From Clostridia bacterium (GTDB lineage Bacteria > Bacillota > Clostridia > Oscillospirales > CAG-272): a stretch of 64,000 nucleotides of DNA. The notes under the pieces are model-generated. The model was not told the origin of the DNA, did not search any database, and was given only the letters and a program-made list of their open reading frames with translations. The stretch is from positions 1 through 64,000 of the forward strand of contig JAFSYU010000016.1 of assembly GCA_017443595.1 (NCBI GenBank), in the 5' to 3' direction. A program made the translations under genes and the position numbers. Positions 6,881-15,423 of the stretch are shown piece by piece (position 1 is the stretch's first letter; every line of letters begins with the position of its first letter).

Positions 6881-8221
6881 TCAGCCGTTTATACGTTTCT
6901 TCAGCTCTATGCCCATTTCCTCATAACCGGGTTTTCCGAGCAGAGCGTACATATTCTTTTTATACGCTTCAACGCCGGGCTGATCAAACGGATTTACGCC
7001 GAGGATATAACCGGATATGCCGCACGCGTATTCAAAGAAATAAACCGCGTAACCGAAGTTATAAGCGTCTTTTTTGTCTAACTCAAGAATGATATTCGGT
7101 ACGCCGCCGTCGTTATGAGCAAGGATAGTAGCCGCTTCGGCGTTTGCGTTTACTTCATACAGCGTTTTGCCGTATAAGAAATTCAGACCGTCCGCGTTTT
7201 CTTCGTCGTACGGGATCTTTATATCAACGTTCGGTTCATTGAATCTTATCACGGTCTCAAATATGTTTCTTAAACCCTGCTGGATATACTGACCGAGCGA
7301 ATGAAGGTCGGTGGAGAATATGACGGACGCCGGGAATATACCCTTATTGTCCTTGCCTTCGCTTTCGCCGTACAGCTGCTTCCACCATTCGTTCATCATG
7401 GCGTATCCGGCGTCGTAGCAAGCCATTATTTCAGTTGTCTTGCCGGATCTGTAAAGCAGATTTCTGTACGCGGCGTATTTCATGGCGTCGTTATTTTCAA
7501 ACGGCTCTTTTCTGAATTTCTCAGCCGCGTCGTACGCGCCTTTGAGCATAGCGTCCGTATCTATACCGGCAACGCATATCGGCAACAGACCCACGGCGGT
7601 AAGCACGGAATATCTGCCGCCTATATCGTCAGGCACAACGAACGTTTCGCAGCCTTCCGCATCGGCTAATTTCTTTAAAGCGCCGCGCGCTTTGTCGGTA
7701 GTGACGAAAATGCGCTCGTTTGCTTCTTTTTTGCCGTATTTCTTTATAAGAAGCTCACGGAAAATACGGAAAGCTATGGCGGGCTCCGTTGTAGTTCCGG
7801 ATTTGCTTATAACGTTTACGCATACGTCTTTGCCTTCGCATATCTGCAAAAGCTCGGACATAGCCGCCGGGCTTATGCTGTTGCCGGCAAAATATATATC
7901 GGGCGTGTCTTTTTTAAGTGTGTTGTAAAGCGGGCTCGTGCAGAATTCTATAGCGGCGCGCGCGCCGAGATATGAGCCGCCTATACCTATAACTATAAAT
8001 ACGTCGCAGCTCTTTTTTATCTTTTCTGCTGCAATTTTTATTCTTTTATATTCTTCCTTGTCGTAATCGTAGGGAAGACGCACCCAACCGGTAAAATCAG
8101 AACCGGCGCCGGTGCCGTTTTCAAGCGTAGCTTTTGCTTTTTCGGCTTCAGATGCAATAGTTTTCAGTTCACTATCAGCTATAAAGCCTTTGCAGTATTC
8201 ATTTTTTAATTTGACAGCCAT
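6881..8221 (-). CDS. pgi: Glucose-6-phosphate isomerase
   Basis: Interconverts glucose-6-phosphate and fructose-6-phosphate in glycolysis. The length of 446 residues matches the short Gram-positive form. Visible family motifs are [14 protein letters not shown] (phosphate-binding loop of the SIS fold), [27 protein letters not shown] and the signature region around [10 protein letters not shown], with the C-terminal helix ending at KKRING. An AGAGG site precedes the ATG, and a promoter (8250-8278) precedes that. It is a single-gene unit transcribed leftwards. Confidence 0.97.
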   Translation of the reverse strand: MAVKLKNEYCKGFIADSELKTIASEAEKAKATLENGTGAGSDFTGWVRLPYDYDKEEYKRIKIAAEKIKKSCDVFIVIGIGGSYLGARAAIEFCTSPLYNTLKKDTPDIYFAGNSISPAAMSELLQICEGKDVCVNVISKSGTTTEPAIAFRIFRELLIKKYGKKEANERIFVTTDKARGALKKLADAEGCETFVVPDDIGGRYSVLTAVGLLPICVAGIDTDAMLKGAYDAAEKFRKEPFENNDAMKYAAYRNLLYRSGKTTEIMACYDAGYAMMNEWWKQLYGESEGKDNKGIFPASVIFSTDLHSLGQYIQQGLRNIFETVIRFNEPNVDIKIPYDEENADGLNFLYGKTLYEVNANAEAATILAHNDGGVPNIILELDKKDAYNFGYAVYFFEYACGISGYILGVNPFDQPGVEAYKKNMYALLGKPGYEEMGIELKKRING

Positions 8222-8249
8222 CTTCTTAAACCTCTGCGTTTTTTTCTTT

Positions 8250-8278
8250 ATTATATAACGCCTTAAATATATTTACAA
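8250..8278 (-). promoter_or_regulatory. pgi promoter
   Basis: Minus strand TTGTAA (8273-8278), 17-bp spacer, TATAAT (8250-8255). Confidence 0.7.
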
Positions 8279-8295
8279 GTCACATTTTTTAAATT

Positions 8296-9438
8296 TTATC
8301 TTATCATTAAAAATTTAGACAGTAATTTTATGAACATATCGCCGAATTTGATTTCAGGCGCGTCCTCGTCCGCGGTTATATCCGTTTGACCTATAGGTTT
8401 GCCGTTTGAGAAAAACTCTATTTTGCCTATAACGTCGCCTTTTTTTACGGGAGCGGAAACGTTTTCGGAAAGTTCCGTTTCGTACGTTACGGATCTTATC
8501 TCGGTCTGCGGCAGAAGTGCGGAAAAATCACCGTGGCGGATCTTAAGTTCTTTATTAACGCCGCCCGTCAGACGTATAGGTGATAATTCGTCGCTATTAA
8601 CGCTGTAGAGTCCGTAATTTGCAAATCCGAAGTCAAGCAGCCTTGACGCGGCGTTATTCCTTATATCGCGGCTCGGCGCGCCCATAATAACGGCGATAAG
8701 CTGCATATCGCCGCGTTTTGCCGCGGCTGAGACACAGAAGCCGGCTTTTTGCGTCATTCCCGTTTTTAAGCCGTTTGCGCCTTTATAAAACCGTATCAAT
8801 CTGTTTGTATTCGTTAAACCGAAAGCGCCGTTTCTTACGGTGTCCATCCAAATAGTCGTGTAATCAAAAATAAATTTGTGCTTTAAAAGCTCGGCAGACA
8901 TGATTGCTATATCCCGCGCGGACGTAACGTGATTTTTGACGGTATCGTCTAGGCCCGTAACGTTTTCAAAATTAGTGTTTTTCATTCCGAGTTCTTTCGC
9001 CCTCTCGTTCATCTGTACGACAAAGGATGCTTCGCTGCCGGATATATGCTCAGCCAGCGCTACGGCGCAGTCGTTTGCGCTTGCAACGGCTACGGACTTT
9101 ATCATATCCGACATACTCATCTGCTCACCGGCTTTCAGATAAACCTGCGATCCGCCCATTTTTGAAGCGTTGTCTGAAGCGGTCACGGTGTCGTTAAGCG
9201 ATGTTTTCCCGCTGTCTATCGCCTCGGCGACAAGCAAAAGCGTCATTATTTTAGTAACGGAAGCGGGCGGATACGAGGTATCGGCGTTTTTTTCGTATAA
9301 AACGTTCATGGTAGACGTTTCGATCAAAATAGCCGATCTGCAGTCGAGCTCATCCGTAAACTCCGCGGCGTTCGTATAACGGCAGAATACGCCGCAAAGC
9401 ATCAATACGGAAAGAAATAAAGAAAAAACCTTTTTCAT
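8296..9438 (-). CDS. dacF: Serine-type D-Ala-D-Ala carboxypeptidase (DacF-like)
   Basis: A penicillin-binding peptidase (family S11) that trims the terminal D-Ala from peptidoglycan stem peptides outside the membrane. The signal peptide KKVFSLFLSVLMLCGVF is followed by the active-site motifs SVTK (SxxK), SAND (SxN) and KTG in order, then a C-terminal beta domain and a short hydrophobic tail (KLLSKFLMIR). Two in-frame ATGs compete. AGGAG (9446-9450) lies only 1 base from the ATG at 9444 but 7 bases from the one at 9438, so I chose 9438 (MKKVF...). DacF is sporulation-associated in bacilli; the name here is by similarity. Confidence 0.92.
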   Translation of the reverse strand: MKKVFSLFLSVLMLCGVFCRYTNAAEFTDELDCRSAILIETSTMNVLYEKNADTSYPPASVTKIMTLLLVAEAIDSGKTSLNDTVTASDNASKMGGSQVYLKAGEQMSMSDMIKSVAVASANDCAVALAEHISGSEASFVVQMNERAKELGMKNTNFENVTGLDDTVKNHVTSARDIAIMSAELLKHKFIFDYTTIWMDTVRNGAFGLTNTNRLIRFYKGANGLKTGMTQKAGFCVSAAAKRGDMQLIAVIMGAPSRDIRNNAASRLLDFGFANYGLYSVNSDELSPIRLTGGVNKELKIRHGDFSALLPQTEIRSVTYETELSENVSAPVKKGDVIGKIEFFSNGKPIGQTDITADEDAPEIKFGDMFIKLLSKFLMIR

Positions 9439-9507
9439 TATCATACTCCTTTAAACAAAGTTTTGCTGTATAATATATGAAAAAGGTTTGCTTCAATATT
9501 CTTGTGC

Positions 9508-9735
9508 TCAGATTGAAAAACGCTGCAGCTCCTTTATCGCGGCGTCCGGATCGTCTCCGAACACTTCAAGGTTGAGGGGCTGTGTAAGATCGAGAGCGAA
9601 AATGCCCATTATGCTTTTTGCGTTTACTCTGTAACGTCCGCTTACTATGTCGATATCACCGGGATACGCGGTGACTGCTGAAACGAAATCATATACGTCC
9701 TTTATTTCTTTGAGTTTTATAACTGCCGTCTTCAT
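9508..9735 (-). CDS. HPr-like protein lacking the phosphorylatable histidine
   Basis: A 75-residue protein with the HPr fold pattern and the HPr regulatory-serine region VNAKSIMGIFAL (residues 37-48), corresponding to Ser46. The active-site motif GLHARPA of true HPr is absent; the equivalent N-terminal stretch reads KEIKDVYDFV and the protein contains no His at all. It therefore cannot carry PEP-derived phosphate in the PTS. It could act as a Crh-like regulator phosphorylated on Ser, or as a structural relative. A strong GGAGG site and a promoter at 9767-9795 precede it. A true HPr is not seen in the window. Confidence 0.85.
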   Translation of the reverse strand: MKTAVIKLKEIKDVYDFVSAVTAYPGDIDIVSGRYRVNAKSIMGIFALDLTQPLNLEVFGDDPDAAIKELQRFSI

Positions 9736-9766
9736 AAAAATACCTCCTAATTATTATTCTTACTAT

Positions 9767-9795
9767 ATTTTAGCTTATCGGATAATGAAAATCAA
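9767..9795 (-). promoter_or_regulatory. Promoter of the HPr-like gene
   Basis: Minus strand TTGATT (9790-9795), 17-bp spacer, TAAAAT (9767-9772), about 30 bp before the ATG. Confidence 0.7.
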
Positions 9796-9839
9796 CGTGT
9801 AATTTTCAAAGTTTGATTGATTTTTTATTAACTTGATCT

Positions 9840-11786
9840 TTAAGAAAGACTGAAAGTCTTAAGATACATTACGTCGCCTGCGTAACAGAAATCAAAATAA
9901 TCAAATCTTATCTGATGTATCTCGCCTGACCAGTAGGAATATTTTGAAAGATCGATCTGCAACGTATGGAATTCGCCGTCGCATATAAGCGTCTGTCTTA
10001 TGCGTTTGTTGCCGTCAGGATTCAGAGTATCACCGGCGCACAAAAACAGATCGCATGCGTACGACGACGCGGCGTTATCCGCCGGTATCATGTATTCTAT
10101 CGTAAGCGTGCCGTATTCGGCCGCGTCTGATACGTCTCCGGCGCTGTAGTCAAACGAAATATGCGGATCACAGTTATCGGATGCGGCGGTTATCTTTGCG
10201 GTGCCTGTTTCTAAGGAAAATTCGACCGACGTATTGTAAGGAGACGAGATCATCTGTATGTTATCGGCGCTGTTAAGTTCACCTTTTAAAAGCACGTCTG
10301 TTGAGCCGAAAACTCTGCCGGAAATATAATTGCAGTGAAGCGACGCGTTTTCCTCAAAGTCTTTATTTGTCTTGAAAACCGTTCTTATTTCATCAACGGA
10401 GCCGGTAGTTATAAGATAGCTGTATTCTATAGGCTGATATGATATCAGTTTGATCGTATTTACCGGAGCAACGTAGTTTGTTGCGTCGTCAGACGCTTTT
10501 TTTGAATTGTTGTAATTATATCTGCCGGCTTTGAAGACGTCTACGTTTGGAACGTAAAGACCTATGCCGAAATCAGACTGCGGCGAGACCCACGCGCACC
10601 ACGTTTCCGTGTTTCCGACTTTAAGCGGGAAGGTGCATTCGGAATCGTACGTTCCCCAGAATTTAAGATCGTCCTTGTATGAAAGCGTACCGTCCGTCCA
10701 CGGCTCCGTGCCGTCATACCACATAAAGCGTGACAGATAACTTACCGTGTAGAATGCGGGAAGCTCCTGACCGTGATAAGGATGCTCCCAACCGGAAAAA
10801 TCCGTAAATCTGTTGTCAACTTTTATATAGTCGTCAAATAAAGTATACGTATTTTCCATATAACTCGGCGTCAGCTGACCGTTAAGCGACCAGTCCTGAG
10901 GCTGAGCTTTTATGTATACGGAATTATCCGTAATTTTCAGATCAACAAGTCTGCTTGCGTTGCCGAACTGGTCGCCGCCCTGAACGGGGTTATACGTCCA
11001 TTTCGTATCAAACGACGTGCCGGGCTGATATTCGTCGTTTCCGGCCGTTCCGTAATACGACTGCTGAACAAGACGTCCCGTATCGTGACTGTTTATAAGA
11101 TTTGAAAGGTTTTTAACTTTACACGTTTTATCTTCAATATAATTTATACCGCCGCCCCAGCCGAGCTTTATACCGACTTTGAAACGGTCGTTTTCAAGAT
11201 AATACGTTGATTGATTTATAAGCTGATAATCTTCAACTTTTATATCATCGATCAAAAAGTCGGCTTCTTCACCCGTGCAAATATCGACTTTAAAAGATTT
11301 AAGCTCGGCTGCGTAACCTCCGTTAAGATATGAACTGATAAGACAGCTGAAAACGCCGTCCGGCGCCGCTTCAACGCAGTACATATCTGTCTTTTCTTTT
11401 GAGTCCTGTATATAAGTAACGTACAGCTTAAAATCTTCGCTCGCGGTGTAATGGAATAAGAGCCTGTTGAAATCACCTTTGATACTTTCGTCAAGTACGG
11501 CTTCAAATCCGGTTTTTATACGGAAGATCCCGCCGCCCGCGCTTTCATATCCCGCTGCGGTGTATGAAACACCTGACGGTAATTTAACGTTTGCTTTCCC
11601 GTCGGCTTCCGTTATAAGCGCATGATCAGGTTCTTCTTCGGTTTTCGCATCCGTCGTATCTGACTGTTGCGTATCGTTTGCCGTGTAGTCTGTTGCGGGC
11701 TCGGGATCGGACGGAGTACACGCGATAAGCTGAATAAGCAAAAAAGCGGCTAAAATAAATGCTATGATATTTATAAATTTTCTCAT
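9840..11786 (-). CDS. Large secreted lipoprotein, possibly carbohydrate-related
   Basis: A lipoprotein signal (RKFINIIAFILAAFLLIQLIAC) with lipobox Cys is followed by an acidic, Thr-rich linker. The rest of the ~650 residues looks all-beta: a jelly-roll-like segment (about 60-190), a central domain containing LGWGGGINYIEDK that resembles mutarotase-like beta-sandwiches, and a C-terminal beta domain of CBM type. Many surface aromatics support polysaccharide binding, but no catalytic motif was recognised. The longer frame to 11828 begins inside the promoter -10 region. GGAG (complement 11794-11797) is 7 bases from the ATG at 11786, so that start was chosen. Confidence 0.8.
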   Translation of the reverse strand: MRKFINIIAFILAAFLLIQLIACTPSDPEPATDYTANDTQQSDTTDAKTEEEPDHALITEADGKANVKLPSGVSYTAAGYESAGGGIFRIKTGFEAVLDESIKGDFNRLLFHYTASEDFKLYVTYIQDSKEKTDMYCVEAAPDGVFSCLISSYLNGGYAAELKSFKVDICTGEEADFLIDDIKVEDYQLINQSTYYLENDRFKVGIKLGWGGGINYIEDKTCKVKNLSNLINSHDTGRLVQQSYYGTAGNDEYQPGTSFDTKWTYNPVQGGDQFGNASRLVDLKITDNSVYIKAQPQDWSLNGQLTPSYMENTYTLFDDYIKVDNRFTDFSGWEHPYHGQELPAFYTVSYLSRFMWYDGTEPWTDGTLSYKDDLKFWGTYDSECTFPLKVGNTETWCAWVSPQSDFGIGLYVPNVDVFKAGRYNYNNSKKASDDATNYVAPVNTIKLISYQPIEYSYLITTGSVDEIRTVFKTNKDFEENASLHCNYISGRVFGSTDVLLKGELNSADNIQMISSPYNTSVEFSLETGTAKITAASDNCDPHISFDYSAGDVSDAAEYGTLTIEYMIPADNAASSYACDLFLCAGDTLNPDGNKRIRQTLICDGEFHTLQIDLSKYSYWSGEIHQIRFDYFDFCYAGDVMYLKTFSLS

Positions 11787-11818
11787 CATATATCTCCGTG
11801 GTTGATTATTATAAATAA

Positions 11819-11847
11819 AATCTATCATAAAACCGGAAGAATGTCAA
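11819..11847 (-). promoter_or_regulatory. Promoter of the large lipoprotein gene
   Basis: Minus strand TTGACA (11842-11847), 17-bp spacer, TAGATT (11819-11824). The -10 overlaps the upstream in-frame ATG at 11828, which argues against that start. Confidence 0.65.
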
Positions 11848-11880
11848 GAGAATAAAAGAAAAAACAGCAGTTTGCGTATA

Positions 11881-11898
11881 ATTCCGTAATACCGGAAT
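11881..11898. repeat. Inverted repeat upstream of spoIVA
   Basis: ATTCCG-TAATAC-CGGAAT is a perfect 6-bp inverted repeat with a 6-bp centre, about 37 bp before the spoIVA ATG. It could be an operator or a 5'-UTR hairpin; no regulator is known to match. Confidence 0.35.
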
Positions 11899-11934
11899 AT
11901 AAATGTATCAAAAAGGAAATAATGGAGGAATAAT

Positions 11935-13413
11935 ATGAACGGCAGCGATATTTACAAGGATATAGCCAAAAGAACGGACGGGCAGATATATATCGGAGTG
12001 GTAGGGCCTGTAAGAACGGGAAAATCCACGTTTATAAAACGGTTTATGGAAACGCTCGTTCTGCCTAATATCGAAGGAGAATATGAACGGCAGCGCGCAC
12101 GCGACGAGCTTCCGCAGAGCGCGCAGGGAAAAACGGTAATGACGACGGAGCCGAAATTCATACCGGAGAAAGCCGTGACCGTATCTCTTGACGAATCGTC
12201 CGGATTTGACGTGCGTATGATAGACTGCGTGGGATTTATAGTACCGGGTGCAGAGGGGACGGAAGAAAACGGTCAGCCGAGAATGGTGCACACTCCGTGG
12301 TCTGACGAGCCGATGTGTTTTGACGACGCAGCTGAGCTCGGTACACGAAAGGTCATATCGGAACACTGCACGATAGCAATGCTCGTAACGACGGACGGCT
12401 CTATAGGTGAGATACCGAGAGAGAACTACGTAAAAGCGGAAGAAAAAACGGCGTCAGAGCTTAAAGAAAGCGGCAAACCGTTTGTAATAATCGTAAACTG
12501 CGCGGACACGAGAGATCAGAAGAGTATAGATCTTGCGTATGAGCTTGAAGAAAAGTACGGCGCTCCGGCGGCACTCGTTAACTGTATGCAGCTTGACGGA
12601 GAAGATATAATCAAAATACTTGAACTTATACTTCTTGAATTTCCGGTAAAGGAAATCGATATAGATCTTCCGGAGTATCTCAAAGCTTTAGACGCGAATC
12701 ACGAAGTCAACAGATCCGTAACGGATACGGCGCTGTCACTTGCCGAAAAAGCGGAAAAAATAAAAGACGTAAAAGAAGTATTCGCACATATGACGGATAA
12801 CGAAAACATTATTGATTCAAGCGTTACGGATATAGATTTCGGCACGGGGAAAATAAAAATATCGGCGGTGCTCGATCCGGAGCTTTATTATGCTTCAATA
12901 TCAGAAATAACGGGATGCGAAATAAAAAACGACGCGCAGTTATTTGAAACGATGAGGAAAATGAAGGATAACGAAAAAGTGTACGGAAAATACGTAAAAG
13001 CAATAAACGAGACGGAAGAAAAGGGATACGGAGTTGTAACACCGCAGCTGTCCGATCTCAAGCTCGATATGCCGGAAATAGTAAAACAGGCGGGAGGCTA
13101 CGGCGTAAGGCTTAAAGTAGCAGCGCATATGACGCACATGATAGGTGTTGACGTTATGACGGAAATCAATCCCGTTGTAGGAACGGAGCAGCAGTCAAAC
13201 GATCTTGTAAAGTACCTCACAAACGAATTTGACAGGGATCCGGAAAACATATGGAATACAAATATGTTCGGTAAAACGCTGAAAGAATTGGCGGACGAGG
13301 GGCTGAAAGAGAAGGCTGAAAGACTGTCCGAAAAATCAAAGGCAAAGTTCGCCGAGACGCTGCAGAGAGTGATAAACGAAGGCAGCAACGGCATGATATG
13401 TATCATACTGTAA
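11935..13413 (+). CDS. spoIVA: Stage IV sporulation protein A (spore coat ATPase)
   Basis: A 492-residue TRAFAC-class ATPase that polymerises on the outer forespore membrane and forms the basement layer of the spore coat. The Walker A loop is GPVRTGKS at residues 24-31, the Walker B region RMIDCVGF, and the family segments MTTEPKFIPEKAV and HTPWSDEPM are intact. The C-terminus GSNGMICIIL is the membrane-targeting end of the family. A GGAGG site precedes the ATG. It shows that the organism belongs to a spore-forming lineage. The promoter should be sigma-E dependent, but no convincing sigma-E boxes were seen. Confidence 0.97.
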   Translation: MNGSDIYKDIAKRTDGQIYIGVVGPVRTGKSTFIKRFMETLVLPNIEGEYERQRARDELPQSAQGKTVMTTEPKFIPEKAVTVSLDESSGFDVRMIDCVGFIVPGAEGTEENGQPRMVHTPWSDEPMCFDDAAELGTRKVISEHCTIAMLVTTDGSIGEIPRENYVKAEEKTASELKESGKPFVIIVNCADTRDQKSIDLAYELEEKYGAPAALVNCMQLDGEDIIKILELILLEFPVKEIDIDLPEYLKALDANHEVNRSVTDTALSLAEKAEKIKDVKEVFAHMTDNENIIDSSVTDIDFGTGKIKISAVLDPELYYASISEITGCEIKNDAQLFETMRKMKDNEKVYGKYVKAINETEEKGYGVVTPQLSDLKLDMPEIVKQAGGYGVRLKVAAHMTHMIGVDVMTEINPVVGTEQQSNDLVKYLTNEFDRDPENIWNTNMFGKTLKELADEGLKEKAERLSEKSKAKFAETLQRVINEGSNGMICIIL

Positions 13414-13510
13414 TTCGCAAATTGCGAACGGCGTAAAAAGTTTTATACACAATAACGAAGTGCGTGAATAAACATACGGCCCATACACTTAAAATATTTA
13501 AATAAATATA

Positions 13511-13539
13511 TTGAAATCGGCATTTATTTGTAGTATTAT
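13511..13539 (+). promoter_or_regulatory. Promoter of murB-whiA-dnaE
   Basis: TTGAAA (13511-13516), 17-bp spacer, TATTAT (13534-13539), about 40 bp before murB. Confidence 0.75.
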
Positions 13540-13579
13540 ATTTACAGGTATATGCCGATAATTTTATGCGGAGAGGGCA

Positions 13580-14473
13580 ATGGACAGATTAAAAAGGTTT
13601 CTTTCTGACAATAACGTATATTACAATGAAAACAAAAAAGCGTCCGAATTTACTACTTTCAGGATAGGCGGAGAGTGTTTTGCCGTTTATCCGAAAGATG
13701 AAGCTGAACTTATAAAAACCGTATCGTTCTGCAAAGAATTCGGCATAAAATATATCGTTTTAGGCTGCGGATCAAACGTACTGTTTTCCGATAAAGGCTA
13801 TAACGGCGCGGTCATTATGACGCAGTCGCTTAACGCTGTTGAAGTAAACGACGGCGTTATAAAAGCCGGCTGCGGAGCAACGCTTATATCCGTGTGCAAA
13901 GCCGCGCTTGATAACGGCCTTTCCGGTATTGAATTCGCGTACGGGATCCCCGGTTCCGTCGGCGGCGCCGTTTTTATGAACGCCGGAGCGTACGGCGGCG
14001 AGATGAAAGACATCGTCATTAAAGTAAAAGCATATTCCGCGTCTGACGGCAAAATTGTTGAATTTAACACAGAAAAATGCGGATTCGGCTATAGAGAAAG
14101 CGTATTTTCGGGCGGCGGATATATCATATTGTCCGCGGAAATGAAGCTTACAAGAGTTGAAAAAACGGAAATTAAAGCCGTTATGGACGATCTGCTGGGC
14201 AGAAGAAAAAGCAAACAGCCGCTCAATTATCCGAGCGCCGGTTCAGTATTCAAGCGTTATCCCGGCAGATATACGGGACAAATGATAGAAGAAGCCGGAC
14301 TTAAAGGATATACGATAGGCGGCGCGCAGGTGTCTGAAAAACACGCCGGTTTTATTATAAACGTCGGCGGCGCAACGGCTGACGACGTTATAAAACTGAT
14401 AGATCATATAAAAGAAGTCATAAAAGATCGCGAAGGCATAGATATAGAAACTGAGGTAAGGGTGATAGAATAA
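13580..14473 (+). CDS. murB: UDP-N-acetylenolpyruvoylglucosamine reductase
   Basis: An FAD enzyme that reduces UDP-GlcNAc-enolpyruvate to UDP-MurNAc in peptidoglycan synthesis. At 297 residues it fits the shorter Gram-positive MurB form. The FAD-binding segments VLGCGSNVLFSD and GIEFAYGIPGSVGGAVFMNA, the Arg in FGYRESVF and the catalytic Ser region PSAGSVFKR are all present. The ATG is preceded by AGAGGG. Its stop codon shares one base with the whiA start (TAATG), so it is cotranscribed with whiA and dnaE. Confidence 0.97.
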   Translation: MDRLKRFLSDNNVYYNENKKASEFTTFRIGGECFAVYPKDEAELIKTVSFCKEFGIKYIVLGCGSNVLFSDKGYNGAVIMTQSLNAVEVNDGVIKAGCGATLISVCKAALDNGLSGIEFAYGIPGSVGGAVFMNAGAYGGEMKDIVIKVKAYSASDGKIVEFNTEKCGFGYRESVFSGGGYIILSAEMKLTRVEKTEIKAVMDDLLGRRKSKQPLNYPSAGSVFKRYPGRYTGQMIEEAGLKGYTIGGAQVSEKHAGFIINVGGATADDVIKLIDHIKEVIKDREGIDIETEVRVIE

Positions 14474-15423
14474 TGTCTTTTTCAAGCATGGCAAAATGCT
14501 CGCTTCTTGAAGAGGTGCCGACCAGAAGCTGCTGTAAAAAAGCGCTTTTGATGGGCCTTTTGACATATTCTTCGGTTTTCAGCCGCGAAAAGATCAAGCT
14601 TGTAACCGAAATAAAGCCGGCGTCTGATACCGTTATATCTTTGCTTGAAGAGCTTTATAAGATCAAAAGCAATCTCTACGTTACGGAAAGAAAAAACAGC
14701 AGGGAAGATTCCGATGCAAAAGAAGCCGTAAACAGCTATAAAGTAACGGTAGCAGGTAAAAAAGAAATAAGCAAAATGAGCGCGGATCTTAAGAAAAACA
14801 GCATATCGCTTTACCGCGTAAACAGAGAGATATTTGATAAAAAATGCGGAAGATGCGCTTCGTATTATCTGCGCGGCGCGTTTATCGCCTCCGGCACGGT
14901 GAGCCGTCCGCAAAGCTCGTTTCACCTTGAGATATCAACGCCGTTTAAAAATCTGGCGTCAGACACGGCGGAACTTTGCAGAGAATCCGGTTTTTCGCCC
15001 CGTATCGCTCTGCGCGGATCAAACAACGTTATATATTTCAAAAAATGCGACGATATCGCTGATTTTCTTGCGTTCATCGGCGCTAATACCGCGAGCTTCG
15101 ACTACATAAACGAATCTATCGTAAGAGAAAGCAGAGGACTTGCAAACAGAGCCGTAAACTGCGACACGGCAAACATAAAAAAGACCGTAAACGCCGCAAA
15201 CGAGGCTATGACGGCGATAAAATACTTAAAGGAAAAAGGTCTTTTGAACAAACTACCGGAAGATCTGAAAAAAACGGCGCAGTTAAGATACGAAAATCCG
15301 CAGGCGTCACTTATTGAACTTGCGGAAATGTCGTCGCCGGCGCTGACAAAATCCGGCGTTAATCACAGATTGAAAAAGATAATCGAAATATATGAAAAAT
15401 ATAAACGGGAGAAATCGGATTGA
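14473..15423 (+). CDS. whiA: DNA-binding protein WhiA
   Basis: A 316-residue protein combining a LAGLIDADG-homing-endonuclease-like fold (about 20-215) without nuclease function and a C-terminal helix-turn-helix (about 235-310; segments LPEDLKKTAQLRYENP and TKSGVNHRLKKI match the family). It is linked to sporulation gene control in actinobacteria and to cell division and chromosome segregation in Firmicutes. Many clostridial genomes place rapZ and yvcK between murB and whiA; here both are missing and the genes overlap directly. Its TGA overlaps the TTG start of dnaE. Confidence 0.95.
   Translation: MSFSSMAKCSLLEEVPTRSCCKKALLMGLLTYSSVFSREKIKLVTEIKPASDTVISLLEELYKIKSNLYVTERKNSREDSDAKEAVNSYKVTVAGKKEISKMSADLKKNSISLYRVNREIFDKKCGRCASYYLRGAFIASGTVSRPQSSFHLEISTPFKNLASDTAELCRESGFSPRIALRGSNNVIYFKKCDDIADFLAFIGANTASFDYINESIVRESRGLANRAVNCDTANIKKTVNAANEAMTAIKYLKEKGLLNKLPEDLKKTAQLRYENPQASLIELAEMSSPALTKSGVNHRLKKIIEIYEKYKREKSD

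Noticed and set aside
11820-11935. Sigma-E promoter of spoIVA
   Set aside because: A CGTATAAT-like -10 is present near 11874, but no -35 at the right distance was found.
13414-13430. Inverted repeat TTCGCAA-A-TTGCGAA after spoIVA as terminator
   Set aside because: The palindrome has almost no loop and no T run; a terminator cannot be supported.
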